A DNA stretch of 38,587 bases from JAXDLW01 sp046262515. GTDB lineage: Bacteria; Chloroflexota; Dormibacteria; DASZGP01. The stretch covers positions 1 to 38,587 of the forward strand of contig JBHEMP010000130.1 of NCBI GenBank assembly GCA_046262515.1. Reading direction: 5' to 3'. The notes under the pieces were generated by a model. It was not told the DNA's origin. It saw only the letters and a list, made by a program, of their open reading frames with translations, and searched no databases. The position numbers and the translations under genes were made by a program. Of the stretch, positions 14,292 through 22,733 are shown one piece after another (position 1 is the stretch's first letter; each line of letters begins with the position of its first letter).

Positions 14292-16631
14292 ATGACTGAA
14301 CTGAAGACGGAACTGCTGCCGGTCCTGCCGCTTGACGACGCCGTCGTCCTACCGCACATGGGGGTCACCGTGGGACTGGAGGACCCGGCCCAGCGGAGTG
14401 CGATCGAGGCCGCCAGGGCGGGGAACGGCCTGGTCCTGATGGTTCCGCGCACCGAGGGCACGTTTGCCCGCATCGGCACCGTCAGCAAGGTGGAGGACAG
14501 CGGCCAGCTGCCGACGGGTGCGGACGTGTCCGTGGTGAGGGGGCTGTACCGGGCGACCATGGGCGCGGGCTCGGAGATCGATGGCGCCCTGTGGGTACAG
14601 GTGGAGGCAAGGAAGGACCCTGAGGAGCACTCTGAGAGGTCGATGGAGCTGGCGCGGGAGTACCGCGCGCTGATCGAAAACGTGCTCGAGACCCGCGGCG
14701 CCCCGGGCGTGATCCAGTTCATCCGCGGCATCAAGGACCCGGGCCACCTCGCCGACATGGCCGGCTACTCGCCGGACCTCAGCACCGGGCAGAAGATCGA
14801 GATCCTCGAGGAGCTCGACGTCGAGGCCCGCCTGACCAAGCTGGTGGCCTGGATCAAGGAGACCCTGGCTGACATTCAGATCAAGGAGAACATCCGCAAA
14901 GAGGTCTCCGAGGGCATGGAGAAATCCCAGCGGGACTTCATCCTCCGGCAGCAGATGGAGGCCATCAAGAAGCAGCTCGGCGAGGGCGGCGATGACGTCG
15001 CCGCGGGGCTGCGCGAGCGGGTCGAAAAGGCTGGCATGCCGGAGGGTGTGCGCAAGGAGGTGGACCGAGAGCTGGACCGCCTGGAGCGCACCAGCGAGCA
15101 GAGCCCAGAGCATGGCTGGATCCGGACGTACATCGACTGGATGCTGGACATCCCCTGGGACGTGCGCTCCGAGGACAACTACGACCTGGTTGAGGCGCGG
15201 CGGATCCTGGACGAGGACCACACCGGGCTGGACGACGTCAAGGACCGCATCATCGAGTTCCTGGCCGTGCGCAAGCTGCGCCAGGAGCGCGGAGTGGAGG
15301 TGGTCGGCGGCCGCGGCAGTGGCGCCATCATCACGCTGGTGGGCCCTCCCGGGGTGGGCAAGACGTCCCTCGGTGAGTCCGTCGCCCGCGCGCTGGGACG
15401 CAAGTTCGCGCGGGTCTCGCTGGGCGGGATCCACGACGAGGCCGAGATCCGGGGACACCGGCGCACCTATGTCGGCGCCATGCCCGGGCGGATCGTGCGG
15501 GCCCTCAAGGAAGCCGGCACCAGGAACCCGGTGATCATGCTCGACGAGATCGACAAGGTCGGCGCGGATTGGCGCGGCGACCCATCATCGGCGCTGCTCG
15601 AAGTGCTGGACCCGGCCCAGAACAACACCTTCCGCGACCACTACCTGGACGTCGACCTGGACCTCTCCGACGTGCTCTTCATCCCCACCGCCAACGTCTG
15701 GGAAACCATCCCGGGACCACTGCTGGACCGAATGGAGTTGGTCAAGCTGGACGGTTACACGGAGCAGGAGAAATTGGGGATCGCCCGCGACCACCTGCTG
15801 CGTCGCCAGGTCGAGCGCAATGGGCTCCGTCCCGAGGAGGTCGAGGTCCTGGAGGAGGCCCTCGTCAAGATCATCGTGGACCACACTCGCGAAGCCGGCG
15901 TGCGCAACCTCGAACGCGAGATCGGCAAGGTGCTGCGCAAGGCCGCCACGGGGGTCGCGCGTGGAGACCTGGCGCCGCCCATCAAGGTCACCCCGACGGA
16001 CATCGAGGGTTACCTGGGCCGCGCCAAGTTCGAGAATGAAGTCGCCGTGCGCACCGCCGTGCCGGGGGTGGCGACCGGCCTCGCGGTGACCGGCGCAGGT
16101 GGTGACGTGCTCTTCGTCGAGGCCACCGGGACCGAGGCCGTTGAGGGCCCAGGGAGCCTGGTCCTGACCGGCCAACTGGGCGACGTCATGAAAGAGTCAG
16201 CGCAGATCGCCCTCTCGTACATCCGCTCCCATGTAAGCGAGCTGGGCCTCGATTCGCGGCACATAGCCCAGAACTACCACATCCATGTGCCGGCGGGCGC
16301 GGTGCCCAAGGACGGACCTTCGGCGGGTGTCACCATGACGGTCGCCCTGGCGTCGCTGATCAGCGGGCGGCCGGTGCGCAGCGAGGTCGGCATGACGGGC
16401 GAGGTCACCCTCCAAGGCCGGGTGCTGCCGATCGGTGGCGTCAAACAGAAGGTGCTGGCCGCCCATCGCAGCGGGCTCACCGAGGTCATCCTGCCCCAGC
16501 GCAACGGCAAGGACCTTGACGACCTGCCGGAGACGATTCGCGACGAGATGAAGTTTCACCTGGTCAGCGACGTGGCCGAGGCCCTGCAGCACGCGCTGGA
16601 GCCGGCGGGGAAAAAGGCCCAGGCCGCGTAG
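14292..16631 (+). CDS. lon: ATP-dependent protease Lon
   Basis: AAA+ serine protease that removes damaged and short-lived regulatory proteins in the cytoplasm. From the ATG at 14292 it has 779 residues, the usual Lon length. The open frame extends 142 codons upstream but that part overlaps the divergent crotonase and is not Lon-like. The start is backed by AAGGA six bases before it. The N-terminal substrate domain spans 1 to about 200, Walker A is GPPGVGKT at 351-358, Walker B VIMLDEIDK near 414-422, and the protease domain carries the Ser677-Lys720 dyad (KDGPSAG, GGVKQK). All key residues are intact. A bulged GC hairpin follows the stop. Confidence 0.97.
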   Translation: MTELKTELLPVLPLDDAVVLPHMGVTVGLEDPAQRSAIEAARAGNGLVLMVPRTEGTFARIGTVSKVEDSGQLPTGADVSVVRGLYRATMGAGSEIDGALWVQVEARKDPEEHSERSMELAREYRALIENVLETRGAPGVIQFIRGIKDPGHLADMAGYSPDLSTGQKIEILEELDVEARLTKLVAWIKETLADIQIKENIRKEVSEGMEKSQRDFILRQQMEAIKKQLGEGGDDVAAGLRERVEKAGMPEGVRKEVDRELDRLERTSEQSPEHGWIRTYIDWMLDIPWDVRSEDNYDLVEARRILDEDHTGLDDVKDRIIEFLAVRKLRQERGVEVVGGRGSGAIITLVGPPGVGKTSLGESVARALGRKFARVSLGGIHDEAEIRGHRRTYVGAMPGRIVRALKEAGTRNPVIMLDEIDKVGADWRGDPSSALLEVLDPAQNNTFRDHYLDVDLDLSDVLFIPTANVWETIPGPLLDRMELVKLDGYTEQEKLGIARDHLLRRQVERNGLRPEEVEVLEEALVKIIVDHTREAGVRNLEREIGKVLRKAATGVARGDLAPPIKVTPTDIEGYLGRAKFENEVAVRTAVPGVATGLAVTGAGGDVLFVEATGTEAVEGPGSLVLTGQLGDVMKESAQIALSYIRSHVSELGLDSRHIAQNYHIHVPAGAVPKDGPSAGVTMTVALASLISGRPVRSEVGMTGEVTLQGRVLPIGGVKQKVLAAHRSGLTEVILPQRNGKDLDDLPETIRDEMKFHLVSDVAEALQHALEPAGKKAQAA

Positions 16632-16663
16632 CGCGGCCGGGGCAGGACAGCCGACTCCCTGAC

Positions 16664-16689
16664 GCCCCCGGGTGGCTCGGCCCCGGGGC
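16664..16689 (+). terminator. Bulged GC-rich hairpin after lon
   Basis: GCCCCCGGG (16664-16672) can pair with CCCGGGGC (16682-16689) with one bulged C, loop of 9. No T run follows. It lies about 30 bases after the lon stop. Confidence 0.4.
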
Positions 16690-16705
16690 TGCCCCACACC
16701 CGGCG

Positions 16706-16711
16706 TATCAT
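16706..16711 (+). promoter_or_regulatory. Possible -10 box for the glyoxalase-like gene
   Basis: TATCAT about 38 bases before the ATG at 16750, just after the lon hairpin. It would give a short leader containing GGGGTAGAGAG. Confidence 0.4.
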
Positions 16712-16749
16712 CGCCGCGGAAACGCGGAGCTGCCGCGTGGGGTAGAGAG

Positions 16750-17367
16750 ATGCTCGAAGTCGACCACGTGCTCATTGCCGTCGGGAACCTCGACGAAGCC
16801 GCCGAACGCCTCCGCGAGGAGCACGGGCTGGAGTCCGTCGACGGCGGTCGTCACCCGGGCTGGGGCACGGCCAACCGGCTGGTGCCCCTGGGACGCGAGT
16901 ACCTCGAGTTGATCGGCGTGGTGGACCCGGACGAAGCGCTGACCCACCCCTTCGGCCGCTGGATGCTGGAGCGGGTCGCCGACGGGGATCACCTCCTGCG
17001 CTGTTGCCTGCGGCCCTCGGACTTCGAGGCCACCGTCCAGCGCCTGGGCGAGCCGCCGACTACCGGCTCGCGAAAAACACCGGAGGGCGAATCAGTGCAC
17101 TGGCGCCTGGTCGGACTGGAGGCCGCGATGTCCGAGAACCTGCCGTTCTTCATCGAGTTCGAGCCCGACAGTCCACACCCCGCAACCACCGCGGTGCAGC
17201 ATCCCTCCGGAGCCATGGGCATCGCCTGGGTGGAAATAGGAGGACCCCCCGACCGGCTGCACGAGTGGCTCGGCGAGGAGGTGGCGGCGGTGCGCCTGGT
17301 GGGCGGCGCGCCCGGCGTAAGACGCCTGGCAATCATCGCGCCGGAGGGCGATATCGTCCTGACCTGA
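16750..17367 (+). CDS. Glyoxalase/bleomycin-resistance-like (VOC fold) protein
   Basis: A 205-residue protein with the two beta-alpha-beta-beta-beta modules of the vicinal oxygen chelate fold, most like the Glyoxalase_3 type. It begins MLEVDHVLIAVGNLDEAAERL, where His6 is the usual first metal position. GTANRLVPLGREYLELIGV (about 39-57) forms the central strands and NLPFFIEFE the start of the second half. The substrate cannot be told. I use the ATG at 16750, preceded by GGGGTAGAGAG, rather than an upstream in-frame start at 16672 that would put 26 non-homologous residues in front. It lies between lon and the ABC-F gene on the same strand. Confidence 0.85.
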   Translation: MLEVDHVLIAVGNLDEAAERLREEHGLESVDGGRHPGWGTANRLVPLGREYLELIGVVDPDEALTHPFGRWMLERVADGDHLLRCCLRPSDFEATVQRLGEPPTTGSRKTPEGESVHWRLVGLEAAMSENLPFFIEFEPDSPHPATTAVQHPSGAMGIAWVEIGGPPDRLHEWLGEEVAAVRLVGGAPGVRRLAIIAPEGDIVLT

Positions 17368-17410
17368 CCGGTCGCGCGGCGGCTGAGCCAGGACCCCGGA
17401 CCCACCCGGG

Positions 17411-17416
17411 TAACCT
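17411..17416 (+). promoter_or_regulatory. -10 box for a leaderless ABC-F transcript
   Basis: TAACCT, 5 bases before the GTG at 17422, with GGG in front. No Shine-Dalgarno separates the two. Confidence 0.55.
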
Positions 17417-17421
17417 CAGGG

Positions 17422-19371
17422 GTGCCTCTCGTGACCTTTGACGCCGTCTCCGCGGAGTACGGCGCCGAGACGATCTTCACCGATCTCAGCTTCACCCTGG
17501 AACCGGGGCAACGGCTGGGCGTCGTGGGCCCCAACGGCGCGGGCAAATCCACGATGATGCGCATCCTCGCCCAGCAGCTGGAACCGGCCTCGGGCCGCGT
17601 CGACCGCCAGCGCCGCGTGCGCTTCGGGATGCTGGACCAGTTTGACGTGGACTTCGGCCCGCAGTCCGTCCTCGAGCAGACGATCTCGGCCAGCCACGAG
17701 CTGATCGAACTGCGCCACCGGCTCCACGCGCTGGAGCAGAGGATGGCCGCGGGGGAACACGGCCCCGACGTACTGCACGAGTACGGCGAGGTCCAGGAGC
17801 GCTACACCCACGGCGACGGGTACACCCTGGAGGCCCGCGCGCGGGAGGTTCTGGGAGGCCTGGGCTTCCTCGACGAGGCGCTGGAGCAGCCCTGCTCCGA
17901 ACTCAGCGGGGGCCAGCGGCGACGCGTGCAGTTGGCCCAATTGCTGCTCCTGGACTCCGATGTCTTTCTCCTTGACGAGCCCACCAACCACCTCGACCTG
18001 GCCTCCATCGAGTGGCTGGAGGACTACCTGCGTGCGGCCCCGCAGGCGATGGTCATCGTCAGCCACGACCGCCGCCTGCTCGACGACGTCGCCGACTCCA
18101 TCCTTGAACTGGAGGCCGGGAAGGGGTACACGTACACCGGCAACTACTCGAAGTTCCTTGTCCTGCGCGCGGCGCGCCGGCGAGAGCAACTCCGGCAATT
18201 CGAAGTCCAGCGGGAGCACATCGCCCACCAGGAGGCCTTCATCCAGCGCTACAAGGCGGGCCAGCGCGCGCGGGAGGCCCGCGGGCGGCAGACGCGGCTG
18301 GACCGGCTCGAGCGGGTCGACGCCCCAGCCGATGACAAGGCCATCAAGATCCAGTTCGGCGGCCCGCCGTCCGCCCAGCTCGCGGTGCGCACTAGGGGAT
18401 TCGTGGCGGGGTTCCGCAACCCCGACGGTTCGCCCTTCCCGCTGGTGGATGTGCCTCCTTTTGAGGTGCTCGCCGGCGAGCGGATCGCGATCGTGGGCGC
18501 CAACGGCTCGGGCAAATCGACGGTTCTGCGCACCATCCAGGGGGGCCTCGAGCCGCTCGGCGGCAGCGTTGGCTATGGCACCCGGGTGGCCATCAGCTAC
18601 TACGACCAGCACCTTGGCGACCTACCCCCGGAACGCAACCTGCTCGAGGTCCTCTCCGCCGCACACCCGCTGTCGGAGGAGAGCGCGCGCGGTCACCTGG
18701 CGCGGCTCCTGTTTCGGGGCGACGACGTCTACAAGAAGGTCAAACAGCTCTCCGGCGGCGAGCGCTCCCGCCTCTCACTGGCGCGCCTGATGCTGGACCA
18801 GGGCAACCTGCTCTTCCTCGATGAGCCGACCAACCACCTCGACCTGCCGTCCCAGGAGGTACTGCAAGAGGCGCTGCTGGAGTTCCCCGGGACGATCATC
18901 TTTGTCAGCCACGACCGCGAGCTGATCGACTCCGTGGCGACCAAGACGTGGTGGCTCGAGGACGGCACGATCCATGCCGCCAACGGCGGCTACCGGGACC
19001 GCCCGGCGGTATTCTCCGCGCGGCCCGCCGGCGACGGCCACCGTCCTCAGAACCTGCCGGTCGCGGCCACGCCCGCACCGCGTGATGAGCCGCGCCGCGA
19101 CGCCGCTAAATCGCGGGCGGAGGCCGCCGCCTCCCGCAAGGAGCGCGCCGCCGCCCAGAAGCGCGTGGCCGCGGTCGAGAAACAGATGGCCGAGTGCGAG
19201 GCGCGGGTGGCGCAGATCGGGGCCCGCCTTTCCGACCCCGACCTCTACAAGTTCCCCATGGAGGCCGACATCCTGGGCAAGGAACACGGCCGCCTCAAGG
19301 AACGCATCACCGAGCTCTACGGCGACTGGGAGGCCGCATCGGCACGACTCGAGGAAGCCGCCGCCGGCTAA
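17422..19371 (+). CDS. ABC-F family ATPase (ribosome-associated)
   Basis: A 649-residue protein with two ABC ATPase domains and no membrane segments, typical of ABC-F translation factors that act in the ribosomal E site. First domain: Walker A GPNGAGKST at 36-44, signature LSGGQRRRVQLAQ, Walker B VFLLDEPTNHLDL. Second domain: Walker A GANGSGKST near 359-367, signature LSGGERSRLSLAR, and LLFLDEPTNHLDL. Between them is the interdomain linker rich in Arg and Gln (about 250-300). The C-terminal 100 residues form a charged coiled coil (AAAQKRVAAVEKQMAECEA), as in Uup or YheS types. Whether it confers antibiotic resistance or has a housekeeping role cannot be told. It starts with GTG after a TAACCT box. 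Confidence 0.95.
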   Translation: MPLVTFDAVSAEYGAETIFTDLSFTLEPGQRLGVVGPNGAGKSTMMRILAQQLEPASGRVDRQRRVRFGMLDQFDVDFGPQSVLEQTISASHELIELRHRLHALEQRMAAGEHGPDVLHEYGEVQERYTHGDGYTLEARAREVLGGLGFLDEALEQPCSELSGGQRRRVQLAQLLLLDSDVFLLDEPTNHLDLASIEWLEDYLRAAPQAMVIVSHDRRLLDDVADSILELEAGKGYTYTGNYSKFLVLRAARRREQLRQFEVQREHIAHQEAFIQRYKAGQRAREARGRQTRLDRLERVDAPADDKAIKIQFGGPPSAQLAVRTRGFVAGFRNPDGSPFPLVDVPPFEVLAGERIAIVGANGSGKSTVLRTIQGGLEPLGGSVGYGTRVAISYYDQHLGDLPPERNLLEVLSAAHPLSEESARGHLARLLFRGDDVYKKVKQLSGGERSRLSLARLMLDQGNLLFLDEPTNHLDLPSQEVLQEALLEFPGTIIFVSHDRELIDSVATKTWWLEDGTIHAANGGYRDRPAVFSARPAGDGHRPQNLPVAATPAPRDEPRRDAAKSRAEAAASRKERAAAQKRVAAVEKQMAECEARVAQIGARLSDPDLYKFPMEADILGKEHGRLKERITELYGDWEAASARLEEAAAG

Positions 19372-19419
19372 CGAACCGACCACAAGTTCGCGGACCCCCA
19401 CCAGCAGGGACTGAATGGT

Positions 19420-19425
19420 TATAGT
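19420..19425 (+). promoter_or_regulatory. Likely -10 box of the CHRD-like lipoprotein gene
   Basis: TATAGT in the 131-base gap after the ABC-F gene, the closest match to TATAAT on this strand nearby. It would give a leader of about 70 bases ending in a good GGAGG site. Confidence 0.5.
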
Positions 19426-19502
19426 CGTGCTATCGCATTTCGGCGCAACGAAAGGCTGCGTCGCTGTGCCTGGAAGGAGTCCCGGTCCAATGGAGGAAAC
19501 CC

Positions 19503-20609
19503 ATGAGAGTGCTCACAGTCACAGCGCCCATCGCCGCGTGTCTGACCCTGGCCGCATGCCAGGGCCAGGTGTCGACCAAACCTTCGCCGACACCGGCGCC
19601 GGCTCACGAGAGCACAACCATCGCGCTTCGCCACGTACCCTCCGGGACCGCCGAGGTCTCCTTCGATAGCGCCGGCAGCGGTCTCCAGGTCCACATTGCC
19701 CTGACCGGTCTGGCGCCAAACACCGCTCATCCCGCGGACCTCAAGCGTGGCGCCTGCGGCAGTGGCGGCGTTCCCATCGTCAGCCTTGGCGACGTCCGGT
19801 CGGACGAGCATGGAAATGCCGACGTGACGTCCCCGTTGGGCACCCTGAAGGTTCTGCCAAGAGGCGCGTCAATCGACGTCCACGTCGGGCCCGACGTCAA
19901 CAGCACCACCGGCGCCCCGTCCATCGCCTGTGGGGACCTGGTGGGCACAGGCGCGCCCCAGAAGCCGGGTGCGAACAGCTCGACAGCCTCGCCGCGACCC
20001 TCGTCTGGCGCGACCGCAAGCCCGTCGGCCGGCTCCAGTTCATCCCCGGGAACTTCCACCACCTCAACGACCGACGAGCAGCCGGCGATCGCCTTTGCCG
20101 AGTTCTACTCAGCCCCTGCGGCAGGTCGTGCCCCGGTTGGGCTGGCCACGCTGGAAAGCGATGGTGCGGCGAAAACCCTGACCGTCACCGTCCATATGGC
20201 CGGACTTGCACCGGGTAGTCATCACCCCAACCACGTGCATCTCGGCTCCTGCGAGTCACAGGGCAAGGTCCTTTACGGTCTCTCTGACCTCGTCGCCGAT
20301 GACTTCGGCAACGCCAGCGCCAGCACCACCGTCAAGGACGTGAGCGCAATCGCCTTTGGGGCCTGGTACGTGAACGTTCACCAGGGTCCCGCGCTGGGGG
20401 ACCAGGCCGGCTTCACGCCGGTGGCCTGCGGCGACGTAGTACGGACCACCCAGGCGGCCGCAACCGCCTCGCCATCCGCCTCTGTTGAGCCCACCGAAAC
20501 CCCATCGGCGACCCAGTCCAGCAGCCCAACACCCGCGACGCGGCCGACATCGAGCCCCTCACCCGTCGCTTCGCCTTCCCCGCGCCCGACTGCCTCACCC
20601 ACGCGGTAG
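19503..20609 (+). CDS. Lipoprotein with two CHRD-like repeats
   Basis: A 368-residue exported lipoprotein. The signal peptide ends in a lipobox (LTLAAC, Cys19). Two related domains of about 120 residues follow, at about 40-150 and 195-320. They share a GLAP-type turn, a H-P-x-x-x-x-x-G-x-C segment, a DxxG(N) segment, VxVHxGP and ACGD(L/V)V. The second keeps the histidines (SHHPNHVHLGSC); the first has lost most of them (AHPADLKRGAC). Ser/Thr/Pro-rich linkers separate the domains and form the C-terminal tail, probably a cell-wall spacer. The pattern resembles CHRD or Cu/Zn-SOD-like beta domains, but the function is unknown. It has a good GGAGG site 6 bases before the ATG and a perfect hairpin after the stop. 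Confidence 0.8.
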   Translation: MRVLTVTAPIAACLTLAACQGQVSTKPSPTPAPAHESTTIALRHVPSGTAEVSFDSAGSGLQVHIALTGLAPNTAHPADLKRGACGSGGVPIVSLGDVRSDEHGNADVTSPLGTLKVLPRGASIDVHVGPDVNSTTGAPSIACGDLVGTGAPQKPGANSSTASPRPSSGATASPSAGSSSSPGTSTTSTTDEQPAIAFAEFYSAPAAGRAPVGLATLESDGAAKTLTVTVHMAGLAPGSHHPNHVHLGSCESQGKVLYGLSDLVADDFGNASASTTVKDVSAIAFGAWYVNVHQGPALGDQAGFTPVACGDVVRTTQAAATASPSASVEPTETPSATQSSSPTPATRPTSSPSPVASPSPRPTASPTR

Positions 20610-20634
20610 AAGCACACTGTCTTTACGTTCCTGG

Positions 20635-20663
20635 CACCCCGCCTGGCACCACCAGGCGGGGTG
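20635..20663. terminator. Bidirectional hairpin between convergent genes
   Basis: A perfect 12-bp stem (CACCCCGCCTGG / CCAGGCGGGGTG) with a 5-base loop, 25 bases after the lipoprotein stop and 15 bases from the stop of the convergent SDR gene. No T tract on either side, as is common for GC-rich genomes. Confidence 0.75.
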
Positions 20664-20678
20664 TCGTGACATAGAGGC

Positions 20679-21545
20679 CTAAGCCGCGGCCACCGTCCCG
20701 TCCACACCCGTGGCCTCGGCGCTGAATTCCCAGAGTCGCGCGGCGACGGCCATGTCCAAGGCCTGCTCGGAAGGCCTTGCCAACCTGCGCCTGGCGAAGT
20801 AGGCGCCGCTGGTGTCGGCCACCGCCGGGGCGCCGGCGAGGAATATCGCGGTGTCGGCCCCGCGCGCCGGGCTTGGGAAGAGCGGGCCGAAGAGCGCAAA
20901 GGCGAGCGCGATCGGGCGCGATTGCCTCCACAGGCCGGTGTTGATCGCCCCCGGGTGGAGGCAGTTGGCCGTGACGCCTGAGTCGTCGGTGCGCCGCGCC
21001 AGCTCCATGGTGAACATCACGTTGGCTAGCTTGGAGTTGCAGTACTGGGCAAAAGAACTGAACCCCTTCTCACCGCGCAGGTTGCCCAAGTCGATGACCC
21101 CGGTCCGATGGGCTACGGAGGCAACGGTGACAATGCGCCCCTCCCCGCCCGCGCGCAGGTTTGGCAACAGCAGGTTGGTCAGCAGGTAGGGCGCGAGATG
21201 GTTGACAGCGAAGGTCGTCTCGAACCCGTCGACGGTCAACTCCAAGCGTGACATCAGCACGCCCGCGTTGTTCACCAGCACGTCGAGTTGGTGGTGGCGT
21301 CGATCTACCTCTGCGGCGATCGCCCGGACCTCTTCCAGCGATGCCAGGTCGCCGAAGATCGTCTCCAGCCGCGCGCCTTTCACCCGTTGGCGGATCGCGG
21401 CGGCAGAGGCCTCGACGCGCGGCCGGGTCCGTCCGTGCATGATGACGTGGGCGCCGCGCCTGGCCAGTCCGCGGGCTATCTCGAAACCGATCCCGCCGGT
21501 GGTGCCGGTGACCAGGCATGATCGGCCCTCGAGGGGATCGCTCAA
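20679..21545 (-). CDS. Short-chain dehydrogenase/reductase (retinol dehydrogenase-like)
   Basis: A 288-residue NAD(P)-dependent oxidoreductase of the SDR superfamily. The cofactor motif TGTTGGIG is at 13-20, NNAG at 92-95, catalytic Ser143 (VASVAH), Tyr168 and Lys172 (YCNSK), with Asn115 (AVNHL) completing the tetrad. Arg39 (HGRT) after strand 2 suggests NADP. It is most like the WWOX/retinol dehydrogenase group; the substrate is unknown. The start is TTG at 21545, 10 bases after the upstream gene's stop, with no clear Shine-Dalgarno, so it is probably read through from that gene. It ends close to the strong hairpin shared with the convergent lipoprotein gene. Confidence 0.9.
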   Translation of the reverse strand: MSDPLEGRSCLVTGTTGGIGFEIARGLARRGAHVIMHGRTRPRVEASAAAIRQRVKGARLETIFGDLASLEEVRAIAAEVDRRHHQLDVLVNNAGVLMSRLELTVDGFETTFAVNHLAPYLLTNLLLPNLRAGGEGRIVTVASVAHRTGVIDLGNLRGEKGFSSFAQYCNSKLANVMFTMELARRTDDSGVTANCLHPGAINTGLWRQSRPIALAFALFGPLFPSPARGADTAIFLAGAPAVADTSGAYFARRRLARPSEQALDMAVAARLWEFSAEATGVDGTVAAA

Positions 21546-21555
21546 GTCCGGCCGC

Positions 21556-22002
21556 TCAGGCCAGGGCCACCGCGTCCTGCTCCGCGGGCAATTCGCCCAG
21601 CTGCTCCATCAGGTCGATCCAGGCCAGCGTTTCTGAGATTCCCAGCGCGCTGCCCATCACGGCCGCCTGCACCATGCCCGTGCCGGCCACCGCGGCGAGC
21701 CCCAGGGCCAGGACGTCGATGGCATCGGTCATGGCATTGAGCTGGTAGCAAAGCCGCCGATCCGCGACCGGCCGTCCCTGCACCTGGATTGCCCATGCGC
21801 CCAGCACGACCTGGCGAATCCCAAAAAGCCGGGCGAGCAGACGCACAGCGGTGTTGTCCTGGTTGTCCGGAACCCCGAAGATGCGCCGGCCCAGTGCCGG
21901 GGCGGCAAGCATCACAGCGCCAAGGCCGATGCGCACCGCGCCCGCGCGCATCGCACGCTCGGACTCGCTGCTGCTGCCGAGGAAGAGGGGAGAGCGTGCC
22001 AC
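21556..22002 (-). CDS. Small membrane protein, unknown function
   Basis: A 148-residue protein from the GTG at 22002. Hydrophobic stretches at about 20-38 (GAVRIGLGAVMLAAPALG), 62-76, 92-110 and 110-125 suggest three or four membrane helices. No named family recognised; the RLFGIRQVVLGAW segment is the most distinctive. The frame is open to 22128, but that would overlap the divergent folE start. The GTG at 22002 lies exactly 6 bases after a TATAGT box, matching the leaderless pattern, so I prefer it; a GTG at 22050 and an ATG at 21951 are alternatives. The SDR gene follows after 10 bases, probably in one operon. Confidence 0.7.
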   Translation of the reverse strand: MARSPLFLGSSSESERAMRAGAVRIGLGAVMLAAPALGRRIFGVPDNQDNTAVRLLARLFGIRQVVLGAWAIQVQGRPVADRRLCYQLNAMTDAIDVLALGLAAVAGTGMVQAAVMGSALGISETLAWIDLMEQLGELPAEQDAVALA

Positions 22003-22008
22003 CGCCGC

Positions 22009-22014
22009 ACTATA
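22009..22014 (-). promoter_or_regulatory. -10 box for a leaderless membrane protein-SDR operon
   Basis: TATAGT on the minus strand, 6 bases before the GTG at 22002. It decides the start chosen for that gene. Confidence 0.55.
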
Positions 22015-22076
22015 GGACGAATGGCCGCTCGGTGGCGGGGCGTCGTTCACACTGGGCCCGGTCAGGAGGGTCCGGT

Positions 22077-22082
22077 TAAGCT
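22077..22082 (+). promoter_or_regulatory. -10 box for a leaderless folE transcript
   Basis: TAAGCT, 6 bases before the folE ATG, preceded by GGT. No Shine-Dalgarno. It is about 65 bases from the divergent TATAGT box. Confidence 0.55.
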
Positions 22083-22088
22083 CAGCGG

Positions 22089-22733
22089 ATGATCGACCCC
22101 GAAGAGGCAAACCCCTGGCAGCAGGCAACGCGCCGGGATGTGCCCGCGGATGCCTGGCGCCGCTTCGAGGGCTACATGGCGGAGATCTTCACCACCTTCG
22201 GCATGGACCTGTCCACCCCGGGTACGGCGCGGACGCCGGAGCGTTATCTCCGCGCCCTCTTCGATTCCACCGCAGGATATGACGGCGACCCCAAGCTACT
22301 GACCGCGTTTCCCACCGAGTGCGACGGCGGCCCGGACTGCAGGATCAGCCAGATCATCGAGGGGCCGATCACCTTCCACGCGCTGTGCGAACACCACGCA
22401 CTGCCCTTCTTCGGAAGGGCTCATATTGGGTACATCGCCCACGACCAGATCATCGGCATCTCCAAGCTGACGCGCCTGGTCCGTGTCTACGCGCGCCGCT
22501 TCACGGTCCAGGAGCGAATGGGGGTGGAGATCGCGGATCGCCTTGTCTCACTGATGCAGCCCCATGGTGTCGCCGTGCATCTCGAAGCGGTCCACCTCTG
22601 CACCCAGATGCGAGGCGTGCGCGAGGAGCAGTCGCGCACCACGACCACGTTCTGGCGTGGCCACTTCGAGGAGGATGCCGCCCTGCGGCAGGAATTCCTC
22701 ACGTCGGTACACCGCAGCACCGCCGCCCTTTGA
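22089..22733 (+). CDS. folE: GTP cyclohydrolase I
   Basis: Converts GTP to 7,8-dihydroneopterin triphosphate, the first step of folate (and biopterin-type) synthesis. It has 214 residues. The zinc site is visible: Cys100 and His103 (LCEHHALPF) and the later Cys in EAVHLCTQMRGV. SKLTRLVRVYARRFTVQERM carries the conserved substrate and assembly residues. The segment before the zinc site (GPDCRISQIIEGPITF) differs a little from the common DIxFYS pattern. The ATG at 22089 is apparently leaderless. Its stop overlaps the TTG start of the following reductase by three of four bases (TTGA), so the two are translationally coupled. Confidence 0.95.
   Translation: MIDPEEANPWQQATRRDVPADAWRRFEGYMAEIFTTFGMDLSTPGTARTPERYLRALFDSTAGYDGDPKLLTAFPTECDGGPDCRISQIIEGPITFHALCEHHALPFFGRAHIGYIAHDQIIGISKLTRLVRVYARRFTVQERMGVEIADRLVSLMQPHGVAVHLEAVHLCTQMRGVREEQSRTTTTFWRGHFEEDAALRQEFLTSVHRSTAAL

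Noticed and set aside
14349..15458. 369-residue minus-strand frame opposite lon
   Set aside because: Antisense shadow of lon with no recognisable motifs.
17416..18612. 398-residue minus-strand frame opposite the ABC-F gene
   Set aside because: Antisense shadow; the ABC-F protein on the plus strand has both Walker and signature motifs.
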